DNA of 64,000 nt from Cercospora beticola (taxonomy: Eukaryota; Ascomycota; Dothideomycetes; Mycosphaerellales; Mycosphaerellaceae). Made by a program: the position numbers and the translations under genes. Shown here one piece after another: positions 1 through 11,794 of this stretch. Location: assembly GCF_033473495.1 (NCBI RefSeq), contig NC_088937.1:930001-994000 (forward strand), given 5' to 3'. Position 1 is the first letter of the stretch; the number at the start of each line of letters is the position of its first letter. Below the pieces are notes generated by a model that did no database searches, was not told the DNA's origin, and saw nothing but the letters and a program-made list of their open reading frames with translations.

Positions 1-451
1 GTTCCCCAGTCAATGGCGAGGTCGATTTGGTCGTGGTAGGTCGTCGGACATTCGTTATCGGGCGGGATTTTGACGTTGCGCTTCCGCTTCGATGTTGTTT
101 GATCGCGGTTGGTCGCTGGATATTCATTCTCGGACTGGGCGTTGATGTTGGCGTTGCGCTTTCGCTTCGGCCTTTGCGCTTTTGAAACCATGTTCAGATC
201 GCTCTCGTTGTTTGATTCAAAGTGGCTGGATCAGTTGTTGTGGAGAAATTGTTGTGATGCAACACAGACACAAACAAAACTGTGGCTGATGGAGTAGTGG
301 CGAATCAAGTGAAGCGCCGAAGGAAGAACGTCCAACCCTTTGAGCAACAAGTGAGTGTCGGTAGATAGCCGTGTGAGCTCTAAGCTGGAAATTCTCAAGG
401 CGACGCTTCTCACGACTTACAAACACACTTTGACACAATCCACTGCACCAC
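1..451. other. Upstream region of the first gene
   Basis: No gene is supported here. The left part holds an imperfect direct duplication, listed separately. The last 150 bases presumably contain the promoter and 5' UTR of the gene starting at 452. Confidence 0.5.
35..170. repeat. Imperfect tandem duplication (~60-70 bp unit)
   Basis: Two similar copies lie side by side, at about 35-91 and 107-170. Each starts GGTnGGTCG and ends in a block like TTGCGCTTnCGCTTCG. They differ by several substitutions and small indels, so the duplication is not recent. No function is evident. Confidence 0.6.
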
Positions 452-2278
452 ATGGCGCCTTCGACCACCAAGAAGCCTGATCTGCTTGATACAGCCACCG
501 TTCTGCGGGCCATCCATAACGATCCAGTTGAGAATCGAGATGATCGCAACTCTCAGATGGACCTGCTCCGAGGACTGGTAAAGGAGAAGCAACCGCATCT
601 GCAAGGAGATGAGCTTGAAGAGGCCACAGATCGGCTTCGGAAGAGGCTCATGACTAACTACAAAGGAAACGCCAAATGCACTGTGCCGCCAGCGAGATGG
701 GGCAAACCGAGGTACTGGACACCGCCGCCCTTCAGTCAGCTATTTTGCGGTGGCTTCAACGTATTTCCGGAAACGTACCTGGCAAGACTAGGAATTGATT
801 GGAAACCTGCAGATGACGAAGTCAAATCCGATGAGGAACATAAAGAAGACAATGGAGAAGAAATCGGGACTGCCATGGCGGAAGATCAATCCCAGCCCAA
901 TGCCTCCAGCTCCAAACACGTCGATGAACCATCATCTACTCAAGGCTCAACTATCCATGTTGGCTCGTCCCAGAAGCGCAAGGTAGACGAAGTTCAGTCG
1001 GACGCGGTAGCTCAACTGAGCGACGCACCACGCACGAAGCGTTTGCAGCTACAGGTGACACCTACATCTGGTGACACTGCAGTCTTGCGCACACAGTCGG
1101 ATCCTCCGTTGCTGAGAAACTCCAACAGTACGCAAAACAGAAGACAGCCTGTCAAGAGCCAAGAACCAGCAGCGATAAGACCAGATACACAAGCAGCCGG
1201 ATGTAATGCGACATCCCGCACAGTCAAAATCACAATTGGTCAGCGGCATGGTCCGGCAGGTCGCTCAGAAAAGGAGAGCAGGTCCATAGAGCAGGATGCA
1301 GTCCAGCGAACAACCCTGCAGCAGCCTATTGCCATTCCCGTCGAGAATGTCATTGTACCGCATAAAGACTGGGTAAAAGATCAAATGACGATTATCGAGG
1401 ATAGCATATGGGAAGCCGCACTCGCGTATTCTCAGGCAAAAGGCAAGGACGCTAAGGCAGTGCCGAAGTTTGTTCGCACGCCGGAACCAGAGCTCGAATT
1501 GTTGTACGAGCACGTCTTCGGAACCAATTGGCAGGTCCGAATCGGCGACATAGAAGATCTTGGCCCACACCTCAAGCAGATCTATGTGACCATGGCACTG
1601 TTTGGCGCCGCCATCCATACGGCAGTATTGGCGTCAGATTCGTCGTGGGACTGTCGCGCGCAACTGGATGCTGATCTTGGTGCATACCGGCGATATTTCG
1701 AAGCTACTCTGAAGAACCGACTCGCGAATCCCGAGCGCTTCTTGAATGATGTTGCGTGTGTGCAGGCCTCTGATCGAGATTACCAGACGATTGTAGTTGC
1801 CAAACAGGCTCGCATACTCGCCGGCTCTGCTGCGATGACTATTCAACCTCATTTTCGGCAACTGACCCTCCGCACCGCCATCACTGAGGAATTCGAATTC
1901 CAGCATTGGATCCTGCATCTCGAAGAAGCATTCAGTGCCGCGATCACGCTCAAGCAGATCATCACGTCTTCGCATTTAGGTCCATTCGAGATCAGATGGC
2001 CGCGGTCCGGCGAGCCTGTCGATCCGGGCGCTCATAGGCTCAGATACAAGCCTGCTAATGGATCGGCGGAAGGTTTTACTACGACAGTAATGCATGGTAT
2101 GTAACATCATTGTCGCAAGGGCAACATGGCTAAGTAGCAAAGCCTCGTCGGATAGACATGCTGACCATTGTTTCCAGGTGTTCTTCCAGGTGTTTGGAAG
2201 AAGGCAACAGATGGCAGTATGATAGCATTTGCCAAGGCCCTCGTGGTCCCAGTCGCAAGCAAAAAAGTCGGCCAATGA
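452..2278 (+). CDS. Conserved hypothetical protein (2 exons)
   Basis: I do not recognise the family. Exon 1 runs 452-2096. A donor GTATGT at 2097 and an acceptor TTTCCAG ending at 2177, with a CTGAC branch site just upstream, define an 81-nt intron. Exon 2 (2178-2278) adds a short tail containing PGVWKKATDGSM. Without splicing the frame stops 8 nt into the intron, which supports the intron. The product is about 581 residues. It has a structured N-terminal part with a Trp/Pro-rich patch (KPRYWTPPPFSQLF, about residue 87). A low-complexity Ser/Gln/Lys-rich linker with basic clusters follows (about 120-300), then a C-terminal part with regular helical character. No membrane segment or signal peptide is seen. 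The basic linker suggests a nuclear protein, which is inference. It converges on the haem gene, with about 138 bp between their ends. Confidence 0.7.
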
Positions 2279-2416
2279 TCGCAAAGGCGGTGAAATCGGC
2301 CATTGACCGCAAAGGTGACGAAGTCGACGCTGAATCTCTCCGGTGAGAGACGGCTACAGTCAAGATCTGCTTCTTTTCCTTAATATCTACAGTTTAGCCT
2401 GTACACTAGCAAAGCC

Positions 2417-3712
2417 TCAAACCCACTCGACGGGTTTCTTGAGCACTTGCAACAATCTATCCTCTCTACTACCTCTCTCCGGCTCATGCTGGTATTGCCA
2501 CCTAGCTGTAAGTGGCAAACTCATCAAAATACTCTCTATCCGCGCCCCAGGCGTATTCAAACCAAAAGCCGTACCTCTGTCGTGCACGAGGTTGAATTCA
2601 ACATAACGACCTCGTCGTAATTGCTGCCACTGCCTCTCTTTCTCTGTATATGGCATATCCTTCCTCTTCTGTATGATGGGTAAGTACGATGGCAGGAAAG
2701 CATTCAAGCAAGTCTGGCAAAAGGCGAAAAGTGATTCTTGGTCTTTCTCGGTCTCGTCCAAGTCGTCGAAGAAAATTCCTCCGATGCCGCGTGATTCGCC
2801 GCGATGTTTCACGTTGAAGTACTCGTCGCACCACTTCTTGAATCTGCTGTAGTAGTTCTTGTCGTGTGCGTCGCAAGCCTCCTTTATCGTTCGATGGAAG
2901 TGTATCGCGTCCTCGTCGAAGAGATAGGAAGGTGTCAAATCTGTTCCTCCTCCGAACCACCAGGCATTGGTCGTGCCATCGGCATTGGCCGTTTCGAAGT
3001 ATCGGTAATTCAGATGTACAGTCGGCGCCATTGGATTGTGTGGATGCAGCACGAGACTCAAACCAGAGGCGAAGAACTCGAGGCTCTCGACATCGGGATC
3101 CAGAGCTTTGTGATTGACTCGCATCTTGGAGATTGCAGCTCGAGGAAGTGTGCCATAGACCACGCTAATGTTCACGCCCGCCTTTTCGAAGACATTGCCG
3201 TCTTGAAGCACGCAGGAAATGCCGCCTCCGCCATGTGGTCTTTCCCACTCATCCACGTGAAATTTGTTGCCATCCACCGCTTCCAATGCTCTTACGATTT
3301 CTTGTTGCTTTTGCTTGATGTACTGCTCCATACGCAGCCGCATGGGCGAGCTTTGGCTGACGCCGGACTCCCGCTTCAATAAGACATCTCGTTCGGCGAT
3401 TGAGGGTGCATCGAGTTGTTGCCCGGAGCGAGGTTGCGGCGGTTGATCTTGCGCAGTTGCAGGAGCTTCCTTGTCGGCGGTGACCATGGAATAGATCAAG
3501 GACCCGATGAAGACGACGCCCACGGCTATGCGTGTCTTTGGGTACCACACCTGGTTGAGCTGCGGCACGCCCGATGCTGGTCCTGGCCGTCGTCCTTCGG
3601 AAACATATCGTCGACCCTGCGTTTGGAGCGCGTGGCGGTATGCGGCAGAGGGCCGGGCTCTTGAGCAAGATCTCAGTGCTGCTTCGAGCAGCGGCGGTCG
3701 AACAGGATTCAT
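2417..3712 (-). CDS. HEM13: Oxygen-dependent coproporphyrinogen III oxidase
   Basis: The protein is 431 residues and intronless. The enzyme oxidatively decarboxylates coproporphyrinogen III to protoporphyrinogen IX in haem synthesis. Family motifs are clear: [12 protein letters not shown], the substrate-binding [11 protein letters not shown], and near the C terminus [14 protein letters not shown]. The ATG at 3712 was chosen because upstream sequence in the same frame reads through an apparent promoter. The first 60 residues are Arg-rich and poor in acidic residues, like a mitochondrial presequence. A hydrophobic stretch at about 61-79 ([18 protein letters not shown]) follows, before the catalytic domain begins at about 120. 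Yeast Hem13 is cytosolic and lacks this, whereas animal CPOX sits in the intermembrane space with a comparable long presequence. An intermembrane-space-anchored enzyme is therefore inferred. Confidence 0.95.
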   Translation of the reverse strand: MNPVRPPLLEAALRSCSRARPSAAYRHALQTQGRRYVSEGRRPGPASGVPQLNQVWYPKTRIAVGVVFIGSLIYSMVTADKEAPATAQDQPPQPRSGQQLDAPSIAERDVLLKRESGVSQSSPMRLRMEQYIKQKQQEIVRALEAVDGNKFHVDEWERPHGGGGISCVLQDGNVFEKAGVNISVVYGTLPRAAISKMRVNHKALDPDVESLEFFASGLSLVLHPHNPMAPTVHLNYRYFETANADGTTNAWWFGGGTDLTPSYLFDEDAIHFHRTIKEACDAHDKNYYSRFKKWCDEYFNVKHRGESRGIGGIFFDDLDETEKDQESLFAFCQTCLNAFLPSYLPIIQKRKDMPYTEKERQWQQLRRGRYVEFNLVHDRGTAFGLNTPGARIESILMSLPLTARWQYQHEPERGSREDRLLQVLKKPVEWV

Positions 3713-4135
3713 GATCGTGAGAGCATAGTAAAGGTACACAAAGCTGGAAGGAGGCCGATTTATTATAAGAGAGGGCGCAATGGATGACGGGTGTGAGACG
3801 ATGTATAGTGAGATGCAGGAACACCGAGGATCGTTTTGCCGGGGGAGCTTGGACCACGTCTCTCCATGTGTTCCGCCATCAGTGGTGACACAAGAATTGA
3901 AAGACCCTGAACAGGACAAAGTGCTGTTATTGCCCAAGAAGCTGTAAGTCAAGGAAATATCGCTTTCTGTATGAGGTACAAAATCCGTCTGCTCCATCTG
4001 CTCTGGTTTTGTCGTCGCTCCCAAAACGCCAACGCAATGCCTGATTCTCGCCAGCGAAATACCATGCCTAATGCCCCGTACCCCTTCGCTGCCCAGCATG
4101 TATATCGTACCACAATCTCTTCGTCTCGTGTTACT
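3713..4135. other. Intergenic: HEM13 promoter / pmt2 3' region
   Basis: The stretch lies between the start of the haem gene and the stop of the mannosyltransferase gene, both on the minus strand. It must hold the haem gene promoter and the pmt2 3' UTR. I see no coding potential beyond chance frames. Confidence 0.5.
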
Positions 4136-6537
4136 CTAGTCTGCCATTTTCCAGCCAGGTAGCCACTTGAGATGCTTCCATTGCTGGTTTGAGCCCTCCA
4201 TGCCGAAGCAGATGGCTCTGAAAAGCCAGAAAAGACCGATGACAACCACGTAGAGCACAGCGAAGATGCCCAGCTGAAGGCCCTTGTGCAGACTTCGCGT
4301 CGTCCAGTCTATGCAGAATCCGAATGTGAGGATGGCAAAGTACAGAGCCGGGTAGTAGTGATGCACGTAAGTCACACGCGCCATGGCGATGAAGGGCAAA
4401 TAGTGCAGGAACCAGCCAATGGCGGGATAGATGCCCGCATACTGAAAATGGTCCAGGTCTGCCCAGGTGAGCTCATCGTAGCCACGCTGCCAGCGGATAG
4501 CGTACCAAGCGAACAGTGCAACAAAGAATGGGAGTGCGGCGGTGGACCCCCAGTAGACGAAGGGGTTTCCGAGCAGATAGTACTTGACGATGCTGTCGTC
4601 CCAGCCGCACATGCGGAGACCGACGTTAAGAAGAGGCCACTGCCAAGGCTTCGAAGCCAGGTCATCCTGCTTGTCTGGATCTGGAACCAGTGCATTGTTG
4701 GATGTCATCATGGCAACGTTGAGATGGACGAAGTCACGGAAGAAAGGAGATTTGTATGATCCTGGATCGCCCGGAGGAACTGCGGTCATGGTCAGTAAAA
4801 CTCTCACATCTGATAATCTGGTACAACTTACGCCTCTCGTTGACGTGCGATTCCACGTTCCAATGCGTGTATGGGTCTCGCGGCTTGTTCTCCTTCACAC
4901 AAGTCGTCTCAATCTGCTTAAAGCCCCACTGTGGCAGGTTGACGTTGCCAGCGCGAAGATAACAGCCGAGATCTCGGTGCTTGAGGCGGAAAGCAGTGGT
5001 CAAAGTGCGCAGCTTCGAGTAGTCGTAAGAAGCAGCATCGTTGACGACCTCGACAATCCAATGATCCTTGGTGTCACCAACTGTCAAGTTACCGTAGCAA
5101 GAAACCTCGTAATCAGCCTTTGTGACTGGTGCGGCGACCTGATGCGAGTGAAGATTGCGGCCTGTCTGCGCGTGAATCAAACGAATCTCAGCCTTATCTC
5201 CGACATATTGAATGGCACCCTCTGGATCGTAGGCAGGCTGGTTACGGTTCGGGTAGAAGAACCAGTCGTTGTTGGCATCCTTGTGATGGTAGCAGGTAAT
5301 TTGCTGTTGCGTCGAGCCTTCTGGGTAGGTTTGGACGTGAGAGTGGAGCAGACCACCACCATAGCCCATGTTCTTCAACGTGACACGGGATCCCAGCGCA
5401 ACCTCCAGAGGGCTGTCTTTTCCGACCTCAGTGCCCTTGAGATTCGCTTGGAACAAGGAGGACATTTGCGCGTCGCCAGGTCCGCTGTTTTCCAGGATGA
5501 GGAAGTGCAAGTAGAAAGAGAACATGTAGACGATCATTGGGATGACGATCAGCCCAATAACTCTGAAACCCACGTGAGCTGCGAGCTCAACCTTGGGCAT
5601 TTTCAGGTCTCCGAATTTGTTCCACAGATCCTCGATGGTGTAGAGTCCGACGAGAGCGGTACCGAACATGCCGACCCACTTGACACTGCACACGCAACCG
5701 ATGGACAGACCAGACATGGCCAGCCAGAAAGCCCATCCAACAGAGAAGGGATCGTGACGCTGGTTGTGGAATTTCGCCCATGTGAAGATCGTGGTGAAGG
5801 TGAAGAACAGAAGCATGCTGTCCAGCAAGATGAATCTGCTGATGGTCGTGTAGCTGTTCTCGAAGAGAACCATCATCGTCACGAGCCAAACGGTAGGCTT
5901 CTTGAAATGCAACTCTTTTGCCGTGAAGTATGCCAATGGGATGCACAGCGCGCCGAATGCCGCATTGAAGACGCGCATGAAAGTGTAGTCGAGCTCCTCT
6001 GGGTACTTTTCGCCGCTCTTAAATTCGAAAGATCCATTGTAGCCTGCCAGGTAGCCGGACAGTCCGACCAGCATCTTTCCAAGGGGAGGGTGCACATCGA
6101 AGTAGAACTCGCGCTTCAGGTAGTGCGAACCAAACTTGCCGAAATGTGCTTCGTCCCATGTCACGATGTTCGAGAGGCCAATCTTCCACATGCGCGTGAA
6201 GAAGGCCAGTGCTGTGAAGAGGATTGGTGCGATAAGGAATTCGTAGTCGTCAATCGTCTTGAGGATTGAGTTCGTCTGTATCCGCCCATGTCAGTATGTA
6301 TTCCATCGCCAGCTTCGTCGTCTCTCGCAGAGCATTGAGCCGATCAGCGCCCGCGACAACTCCTCCAAATCCGAGCTGAAACACGAGTTTTCGTACCTGC
6401 TGCTTGGTCTTCTTATCCAGCTTGTCCTCGAGCTCTTTAGGCAGGTAGCCGCCATTCGACGGCGCGGCGACATTGCGCTTCCGCAGCTCCGCCTGGGTGT
6501 CGACACCCGTCGAAGAGGCATTGGTGTTGACGGCCAT
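4136..6537 (-). CDS. pmt2: Dolichyl-phosphate-mannose-protein mannosyltransferase, PMT2 family
   Basis: Three exons: 6537-6397, 6275-4832 and 4779-4136. Introns are 121 and 52 nt, each with a CTGAC or ACTGACAT branch site. The product is 742 residues, the usual PMT2 length. It transfers mannose from dolichyl-phosphate-mannose to Ser/Thr in the ER lumen, normally as a Pmt1/Pmt2-type heterodimer. The catalytic Asp-Glu pair lies in the first luminal loop (VTWDEAHFGKF, D88-E89). A MIR-domain stretch occupies the centre (HSHVQTYPEG, then CYHHKDANNDWFF). Multiple hydrophobic helices flank it on both sides, with a C-terminal block beginning near NVGLRMCGWDDS. Exon 1 encodes a short polar cytosolic tail. 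The second splice joins NVESHVNER to LPPGDPGSYKSPFFRDF, restoring a family-typical sequence. Confidence 0.95.
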
Positions 6538-7911
6538 GATGCCGGGTGATGCGGAGGAGGTGGTCTGATGCTGCGGCGAGATCGCAGCCCCCTCGAAGAA
6601 GGGTGCAACGGGAGTGGAAAGGTGTGAAGAACGAGCGACTGGCGAGAAGTGAAGAATCGTCGAGGTGCGATGTTATCGTCGACACAGTGGAGAAAGGTCG
6701 ACGCAAGCCCCTTCCGCTTGCTGCGTAGGTGTCCTCTCGAGCCGAATATTGACGATGGATTCGTACTGCTGGTGAATTAATAGCTGAGATTCGCGCAAGG
6801 GAAAGCGGCCTAAACCGTTTGTGGATGCTAGCGGAAAGGGATTCGCTCCGCAACCCACTTCTGTACCTGAGGAAACGTGGTCTATGCCCACCACGGATGG
6901 CGCTTGCGGATACGCGAGCTGAAGAACTGCCTTCAATGGGCGGCAATGGTCGACCGGACTGCAGTCCGCATGCGATATCTCACGCTGCTGTTGTAGTTCT
7001 CCAGGGCCGCAAAGTCAAACGCACGCGTAGTCTAGACTTTGAAACGAGGATCCCCGAGACATTCGCGTTCAAGGGTGTGGATGCACGGATACCAATTCGT
7101 GGCTTCATGTGAACGCCCAGCAATACAACTAAACTCCACCACTGTTCACCAGTATTCACCATCCATCAAATTAACAGCATAATGACAATGCCGTTCTCTT
7201 AGTCTGATACAAGCTCGTGAGCCTGTGACATTGCTGGCGCTGCATTTCGGCATCACTTGTTCACTCGGCACGAAGTGGTCGTACTATTCTATCAATTCTC
7301 GCCAGACGCGCGGATGCGGATGTCTTCATCACGTCTGCAAACTCGCCGCGCATGCCTATTGGCTTCCACAACCCTCAGATCCCGAAATGGATCGCCTACC
7401 TGTCTCAGTAAGAAAATTGCCGGAAGTGGAAGTTATGGGAGAAAGAATTCAAAAGAAGGGTCTCTAGCGACTGTCATGCTATAGCCTAAGTTAAAGCTCG
7501 AGCGGGGGGTATCTCTAATAACAACCAAAACCAAAAGTGTCGTCCAATGCATGACTGTGCTGCGCCATCATCCTGCTCGCAACTGAGGGGAGCGTCCGGC
7601 ATTCCCGTGGCGTGCTAATCGCTGTGATTCATGTCCATGCATCCATGCAAATCATCAAGTCGTTCAAGGCCTGTGCTGCCAGAGCAAGCCAGATTCATGC
7701 AGATGCCAAATTCCCCTTGCGTCCCGAAAATCAAATAACGCCGTGCTGTGTCCAAGCAGAAAAAAAAAAGGAAAAGCCAGTCTGTGGTGAAGAAGCGAAG
7801 TCTGGTCGTGACCAATAGTCGCAGAAGCCGTGTCCAATCAAAGTGCTGGCAAGGGTAAAATCTCAAGTGACTCTTTCCGAAGCATATGCCGCATATGCCA
7901 ACGTGGCGGCT
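6538..7911. other. Intergenic region, no gene supported
   Basis: This is the promoter side of pmt2 and the 3' side of the SWIRM gene. Several 60-170-codon frames exist but lack plausible start contexts, domains or splice logic. An A10 run lies near 7760. Nothing else was recognised. Confidence 0.5.
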
Positions 7912-9072
7912 CTAGTTCAAATATTGCTCGAACCAGTGTCTGTCGAACCAACCAACGTCGTTGAATGATTGCCAGAGCTTGCTGATCTTGTTGACATCCA
8001 CGTTGCAGCAGTTCTGTGCAGAAGTCTTGTTGAACTCTTTGTTCTCCTTGAGAAATTTGACTTTCTCCTGGAAGATTAGACGCTTGATGAGTAGATAACG
8101 ATCGCATTTCAGTCGTAGTGTAGACGCGACTGCGAGCTCCTGGGGATGGAGGTGGACGCGATCGGGATCTTGGCTTAGATCCTGATGATTCTTGTTTGTC
8201 CACTCAACGGAAAGTTTCCTGCTCATAGAGTCAAGCGACTCCTTGGGAGGACAGTAATCCACCACCTCGGTCCAGCTTTGGTCTTTGCGTTCGACCACTT
8301 TGCTTGGTGGTTGCCGAGTGCGGGGCTTGGGTGCAGCTGAAGCCTGGGACAGAGCAGCGAGAGTGTTGGTTGGTGTCGAAGTCTGCCTGATGTGTCGTTT
8401 TGTGGGTGGTTGCCTTCGGCTTTCGTCGCTAGCATTTGCTCGGGTTGGCCTGATGGGCGAGGCCACCTTTTCCGATCGCCTCTCGATGGTCTCCACTGCA
8501 GCTGGTGTGCTCTTCGCAACTCGCGATTTGCCCAGGCTCTCGAGGAGACGCTGTGTATGTGAGTCGCGATTCACAGGGCGCGAAGTGGGTGGCGGCAGTT
8601 GTCTTGCCTCGAGTTTGAGCCGTTTCATTTCCATCAGCTCGTCCAGACACTTCTGACGCCAGGCGTGCGGGTCGGCGTTGTATCGTTGCACGATGCCAAT
8701 CACACCAGACGAGTTCTTGCGTGACCAGTGTTGATCCTTTCCTGAGATTGGGGTCTTTGGCGATGTGGCCGGCTCGCTTGCGACGGAAGCAGAGGAGTCG
8801 CGATCTGGTGTCGTCCTCGGCGTGGTATTGCTATGGAACAAAGGCTGGGCGTGTGTTGAATCGGATACAGGATAGAGCTGTTGGTCTTCCTGCGATGCTG
8901 CGTCCAACGCCGAAAGTGGTCGGAACGCTGGCGACTCTGGTGGCGAGCGTGGCTCGACCACGCGAACTGGTTGTGGCTCGTCGAAGCTATCGATCGTTGG
9001 CTCCTCTGGTGTGAGCAAGTGTGAACCCGTGCCCATTCTCTTCTTCTCTTGCTGCGGTTGTGATAATGCCAT
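7912..9072 (-). CDS. SWIRM-domain protein (Fun19/Laf-like)
   Basis: The product is 386 residues from the ATG at 9072 (context GCGATGG). The frame is open further upstream only through a TTG, so the longer version is rejected. Most of the protein is low-complexity and Ser/Thr/Pro/Arg-rich. Only the last ~85 residues form a domain. They read HPQELAVASTLRLKCDRYL, then FQEKVKFLKENKEF, a Cys-Cys-rich turn, and a final helix with DVGWFDRHWFEQYL. This is the layout of the small helical SWIRM domain found in yeast Fun19/YOR338W and fission-yeast Laf1/Laf2 proteins. SWIRM domains bind DNA or nucleosomes in chromatin complexes, and the fission-yeast relatives associate with a histone deacetylase complex. 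A chromatin role here is by analogy. Confidence 0.82.
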   Translation of the reverse strand: MALSQPQQEKKRMGTGSHLLTPEEPTIDSFDEPQPVRVVEPRSPPESPAFRPLSALDAASQEDQQLYPVSDSTHAQPLFHSNTTPRTTPDRDSSASVASEPATSPKTPISGKDQHWSRKNSSGVIGIVQRYNADPHAWRQKCLDELMEMKRLKLEARQLPPPTSRPVNRDSHTQRLLESLGKSRVAKSTPAAVETIERRSEKVASPIRPTRANASDESRRQPPTKRHIRQTSTPTNTLAALSQASAAPKPRTRQPPSKVVERKDQSWTEVVDYCPPKESLDSMSRKLSVEWTNKNHQDLSQDPDRVHLHPQELAVASTLRLKCDRYLLIKRLIFQEKVKFLKENKEFNKTSAQNCCNVDVNKISKLWQSFNDVGWFDRHWFEQYLN

Positions 9073-11203
9073 CGCTGGTCGTCGCGAATGCGGTTGTGCG
9101 AGTGTCGTAGCAGGCAGCAAGTGTGCCAACAGGCAGGCGACAGGCGGATTATGTATCAACGGAGTAATGCGCGTGGCGAAGTCCGTCGCGTCGTGAACTC
9201 TATGCTTGGCGTGTCGTTGTCCGTCTAAGTCCGTGACAGATGGAGGATCGCGCGGAGGGATGGATCGCGAGGGTGTGGGAGAGCTGCAGTACTTGTAGAC
9301 TGCAGTGCTCGTCGTCGGGTAATGTAATCTGTCCTTAGTCGAAAGATCGGTTGTTGGTAAGCATTCAGCGGTACCCTCTCTAGGCTGCTGAATAGAGTGG
9401 AAGCTGAGCCACCGGGAGTCAGAAAGGCAACTATGGGTCAGAGCAGCATTTCAGGCTTCCGCAGCTGGTGACCGCAACGAGCGACAGATGACACAAACAA
9501 GGAAAGCGCAGGACCTAAGACAGGTCGGCAGGCAGGAGCCCATGATTGGAAATCCCAATGTCGCAGCCCGATTCCTTGTCATGTGCGCGCTTCGCCCTCG
9601 TCGGAAGAGAGGCGACGAAGGTGCCAGAAGGCTGGCGAGTCAATTGGCGAATCACCAACACCAACACCAGCCCACGCGCCCGCGATCGTCGTTCGTAGAC
9701 ATTGGCTGCCTAGGGTGTGCGAGTTGGGTAGCTCACGTCTGAGTCACCCTCCCACGCTGACGGTGGCGAAATGCGCCTGGCGGCTGTATCGAACCCTAAA
9801 CCGTCGAAAGTCCGGGCGTATCCAGCGACGTCGTCAATGTGCAGGCCCGGGGCCTCATCAATTGTCAGCCGTCCGACCATGGCCGCGACGCGCTGGCATT
9901 GCGTCTCGTCGTCACCGCAGAACCTGCTGGCACATTGGGGTGTCGAGTGTCGAGTGCTGCGCCACACTGCGGCAGCCGGCTGCGCTGATAGGACCAAGCT
10001 GCCACGGCTGCGTCAAACAAGGAGCTCGCGGTCATCTGTTTGCCTGTTCCAATGGCTGCACACTCGCGAATGGTGAGGCACACCATCCTGCACCCTCACC
10101 GGCCGAGCACGCGCAGCAGGCGGCCGTAACGAGACAAAGAGCTCTGCGGTGGGTGACCCGCGCATAAGCGGTGGCATGCACCGTCTCATCTGCGCGCCGT
10201 CCTGCTCTCAAAGTATCGTCGTTTATGCGAGTTGTGCCGCGAGGGTACCTCGGTGGCAGACCCGCGTGCATTCCGCGTCAGATGAACGCCTGTTCACGGT
10301 GGACCGGCTGCTGGCAAACAGTCCATCTGCACCGTCGTGGGCTCGGGAGCTTGCCTCAGACGGCGAGAGAGCTGCTGCAGTGTGCGTCCAGCGCGAGCAC
10401 AGGTGGGCGCATAAGCGGATGCCATTGAGCAGCAGCGGCCATGGTGCACAGCTGACACCCCTCCGTGTTGTCCATCGGGTCCCATGAGAGCCATTGGTGA
10501 CCTCCGAGAGTGGGATGTCAATGGCGGCCTCCTCCAGTCACCGAGCCGGACGGCGGTCAGCTGGCTCAGTGTGCTCGCATGTGAAGGTGTTTGCGCTGGG
10601 CCGGACTGCCATTCGCCGGCAAACGCGACAAACGATAAAAGGGGCCACTGTGTTTGGGATGCATTGCCCGGTGTGCTGGTGTCTGCGACGGCCGCGCTGC
10701 CGGTGCTGGTTGGAGGATGAAAGTGTGTGCGCTGTCCTTGACTCAAATCGACGCGCCTTCCGATCGGTGCACGGTCGTGTGCCACTTGAGCCTCACGCGA
10801 CCGGAGATCGACATCATCGTCATTCACATTCACTGCTCACGACCACACTCTCTCCTCTACACGCTGCGTGGGCATGAACTCAGCTCGGCATCACATGCTT
10901 GGTTGGTGAAGCCTCGCGATACAGCTCCATTGCAAAGCAAGGCGCTCTCTGTGCCGACGTGGGGACTGGGCAGCTACGGCGGAGCATCGGACAACGCAAC
11001 ACAGAGACCGCCTCGCACGGCGTCTGGGCATTATTGAGCGACAAATCAATGCCTACTGTGACCGCCTGTTTGAAGCAGCGTCAGAAGAGCGAGCCTTGCT
11101 GGGTCTTCCACGTCACGAATTGCCTGAACATTGACATCAGCAGGTGAGGATGAGAATGCCTGGCGGACGTCATTTCCAGTAGCGTCCTGCCCAGATATAC
11201 AAC
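9073..11203. other. Long intergenic region, no gene supported
   Basis: About 2.1 kb. Frames of up to 194 codons occur on both strands but overlap each other. They are rich in Arg/Pro/Ala/Ser as expected for chance frames in GC-rich DNA, and show no domain. It contains the promoters of the flanking divergent genes (SWIRM on minus, SWIM on plus). A non-coding transcript cannot be excluded. Confidence 0.45.
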
Positions 11204-11794
11204 ATGGCGAGCTCAAACACCAGTCCACGAGAGTGGGTCACGAGCCTGATCAAGGCAATTCCTCCAGCAGATGTCAATGTCTCGCAAAGCCTGAATCCGC
11301 TCAGAGACCTGCCTGCACAAGGCAAGAACATCTTCCTGACGCTTTACGCCTTGTTCGAGAAAGAAGTCCTTCCAGCACTTGACCTCCTGGATCGCGGTCT
11401 CGTCACTCGTCTCAAACTTGATTCCCAAGCAGGGCAACAGGCACAAGTATCCTCTCTCTACATCGTACATTCAGCACAGCAGCAAAACACTCGCGTTTCT
11501 ACTCACGACTACGTCAATAACTACGAAGTGCGATTGGAGGCGTGGAATTGCTCCTGTCCAGCTTTTGCATTCTCTGCCTTTCCCGCTGCTTCTTCAGAAA
11601 CATCTGATCAGCCTTCTGCCCAGCAGGGCCAGTGGCTTGTGGGTGGTCTCACTCTCGGGGAGGATATACCAATATGTAAGCATTTGCTTGCCTGCGTTTT
11701 AATTGAGCATTGCAGCGCGCTCTCGCATTTCGTGCAGGAGAGGGAGGCTACGGTGGATGAGGTTGCAGGTTGGTCTGCCGGATGGGGGGACTGA
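11204..11794 (+). CDS. sws1: SWIM zinc-finger protein, Sws1/ZSWIM7/Shu2 family
   Basis: The product is 196 residues from one exon. The SWIM motif CxC...CxH is explicit: C116 and C118 in NCSCPAFAFS, then C158 and H160 in ICKHLLACVL. The helix before it, LPALDLLDRGLVTRL, and the strand SLYIVHS match the layout of human ZSWIM7/SWS1. There the region reads as a leucine-rich LDLVD-type helix, a YQV strand and a CSCPAFAFS zinc site. In this family SWIM proteins pair with Rad51 paralogues (Shu complex) and promote Rad51 filaments during homologous recombination. The partner is not in this window. An insertion of about 25 residues, rich in Ser/Ala/Gln, separates the two metal-ligand pairs. Confidence 0.85.
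   Translation: MASSNTSPREWVTSLIKAIPPADVNVSQSLNPLRDLPAQGKNIFLTLYALFEKEVLPALDLLDRGLVTRLKLDSQAGQQAQVSSLYIVHSAQQQNTRVSTHDYVNNYEVRLEAWNCSCPAFAFSAFPAASSETSDQPSAQQGQWLVGGLTLGEDIPICKHLLACVLIEHCSALSHFVQEREATVDEVAGWSAGWGD

Noticed and set aside
4584..6269. 561-codon plus-strand frame
   Set aside because: It lies antisense across pmt2, whose exons, splice sites and domains are unambiguous. Its composition is that of a mirror frame.
9073..9159. 29-residue N-terminal extension of the SWIRM protein
   Set aside because: It begins with TTG, not ATG, and resembles a chance hydrophobic leader. The ATG at 9072 has a good context.
9583..10833. Frames of 194 and 179 codons in the 9-11 kb interval
   Set aside because: They lie in GC-rich DNA with Arg/Pro/Ser/Ala-dominated composition, with no domain and no splice partners.
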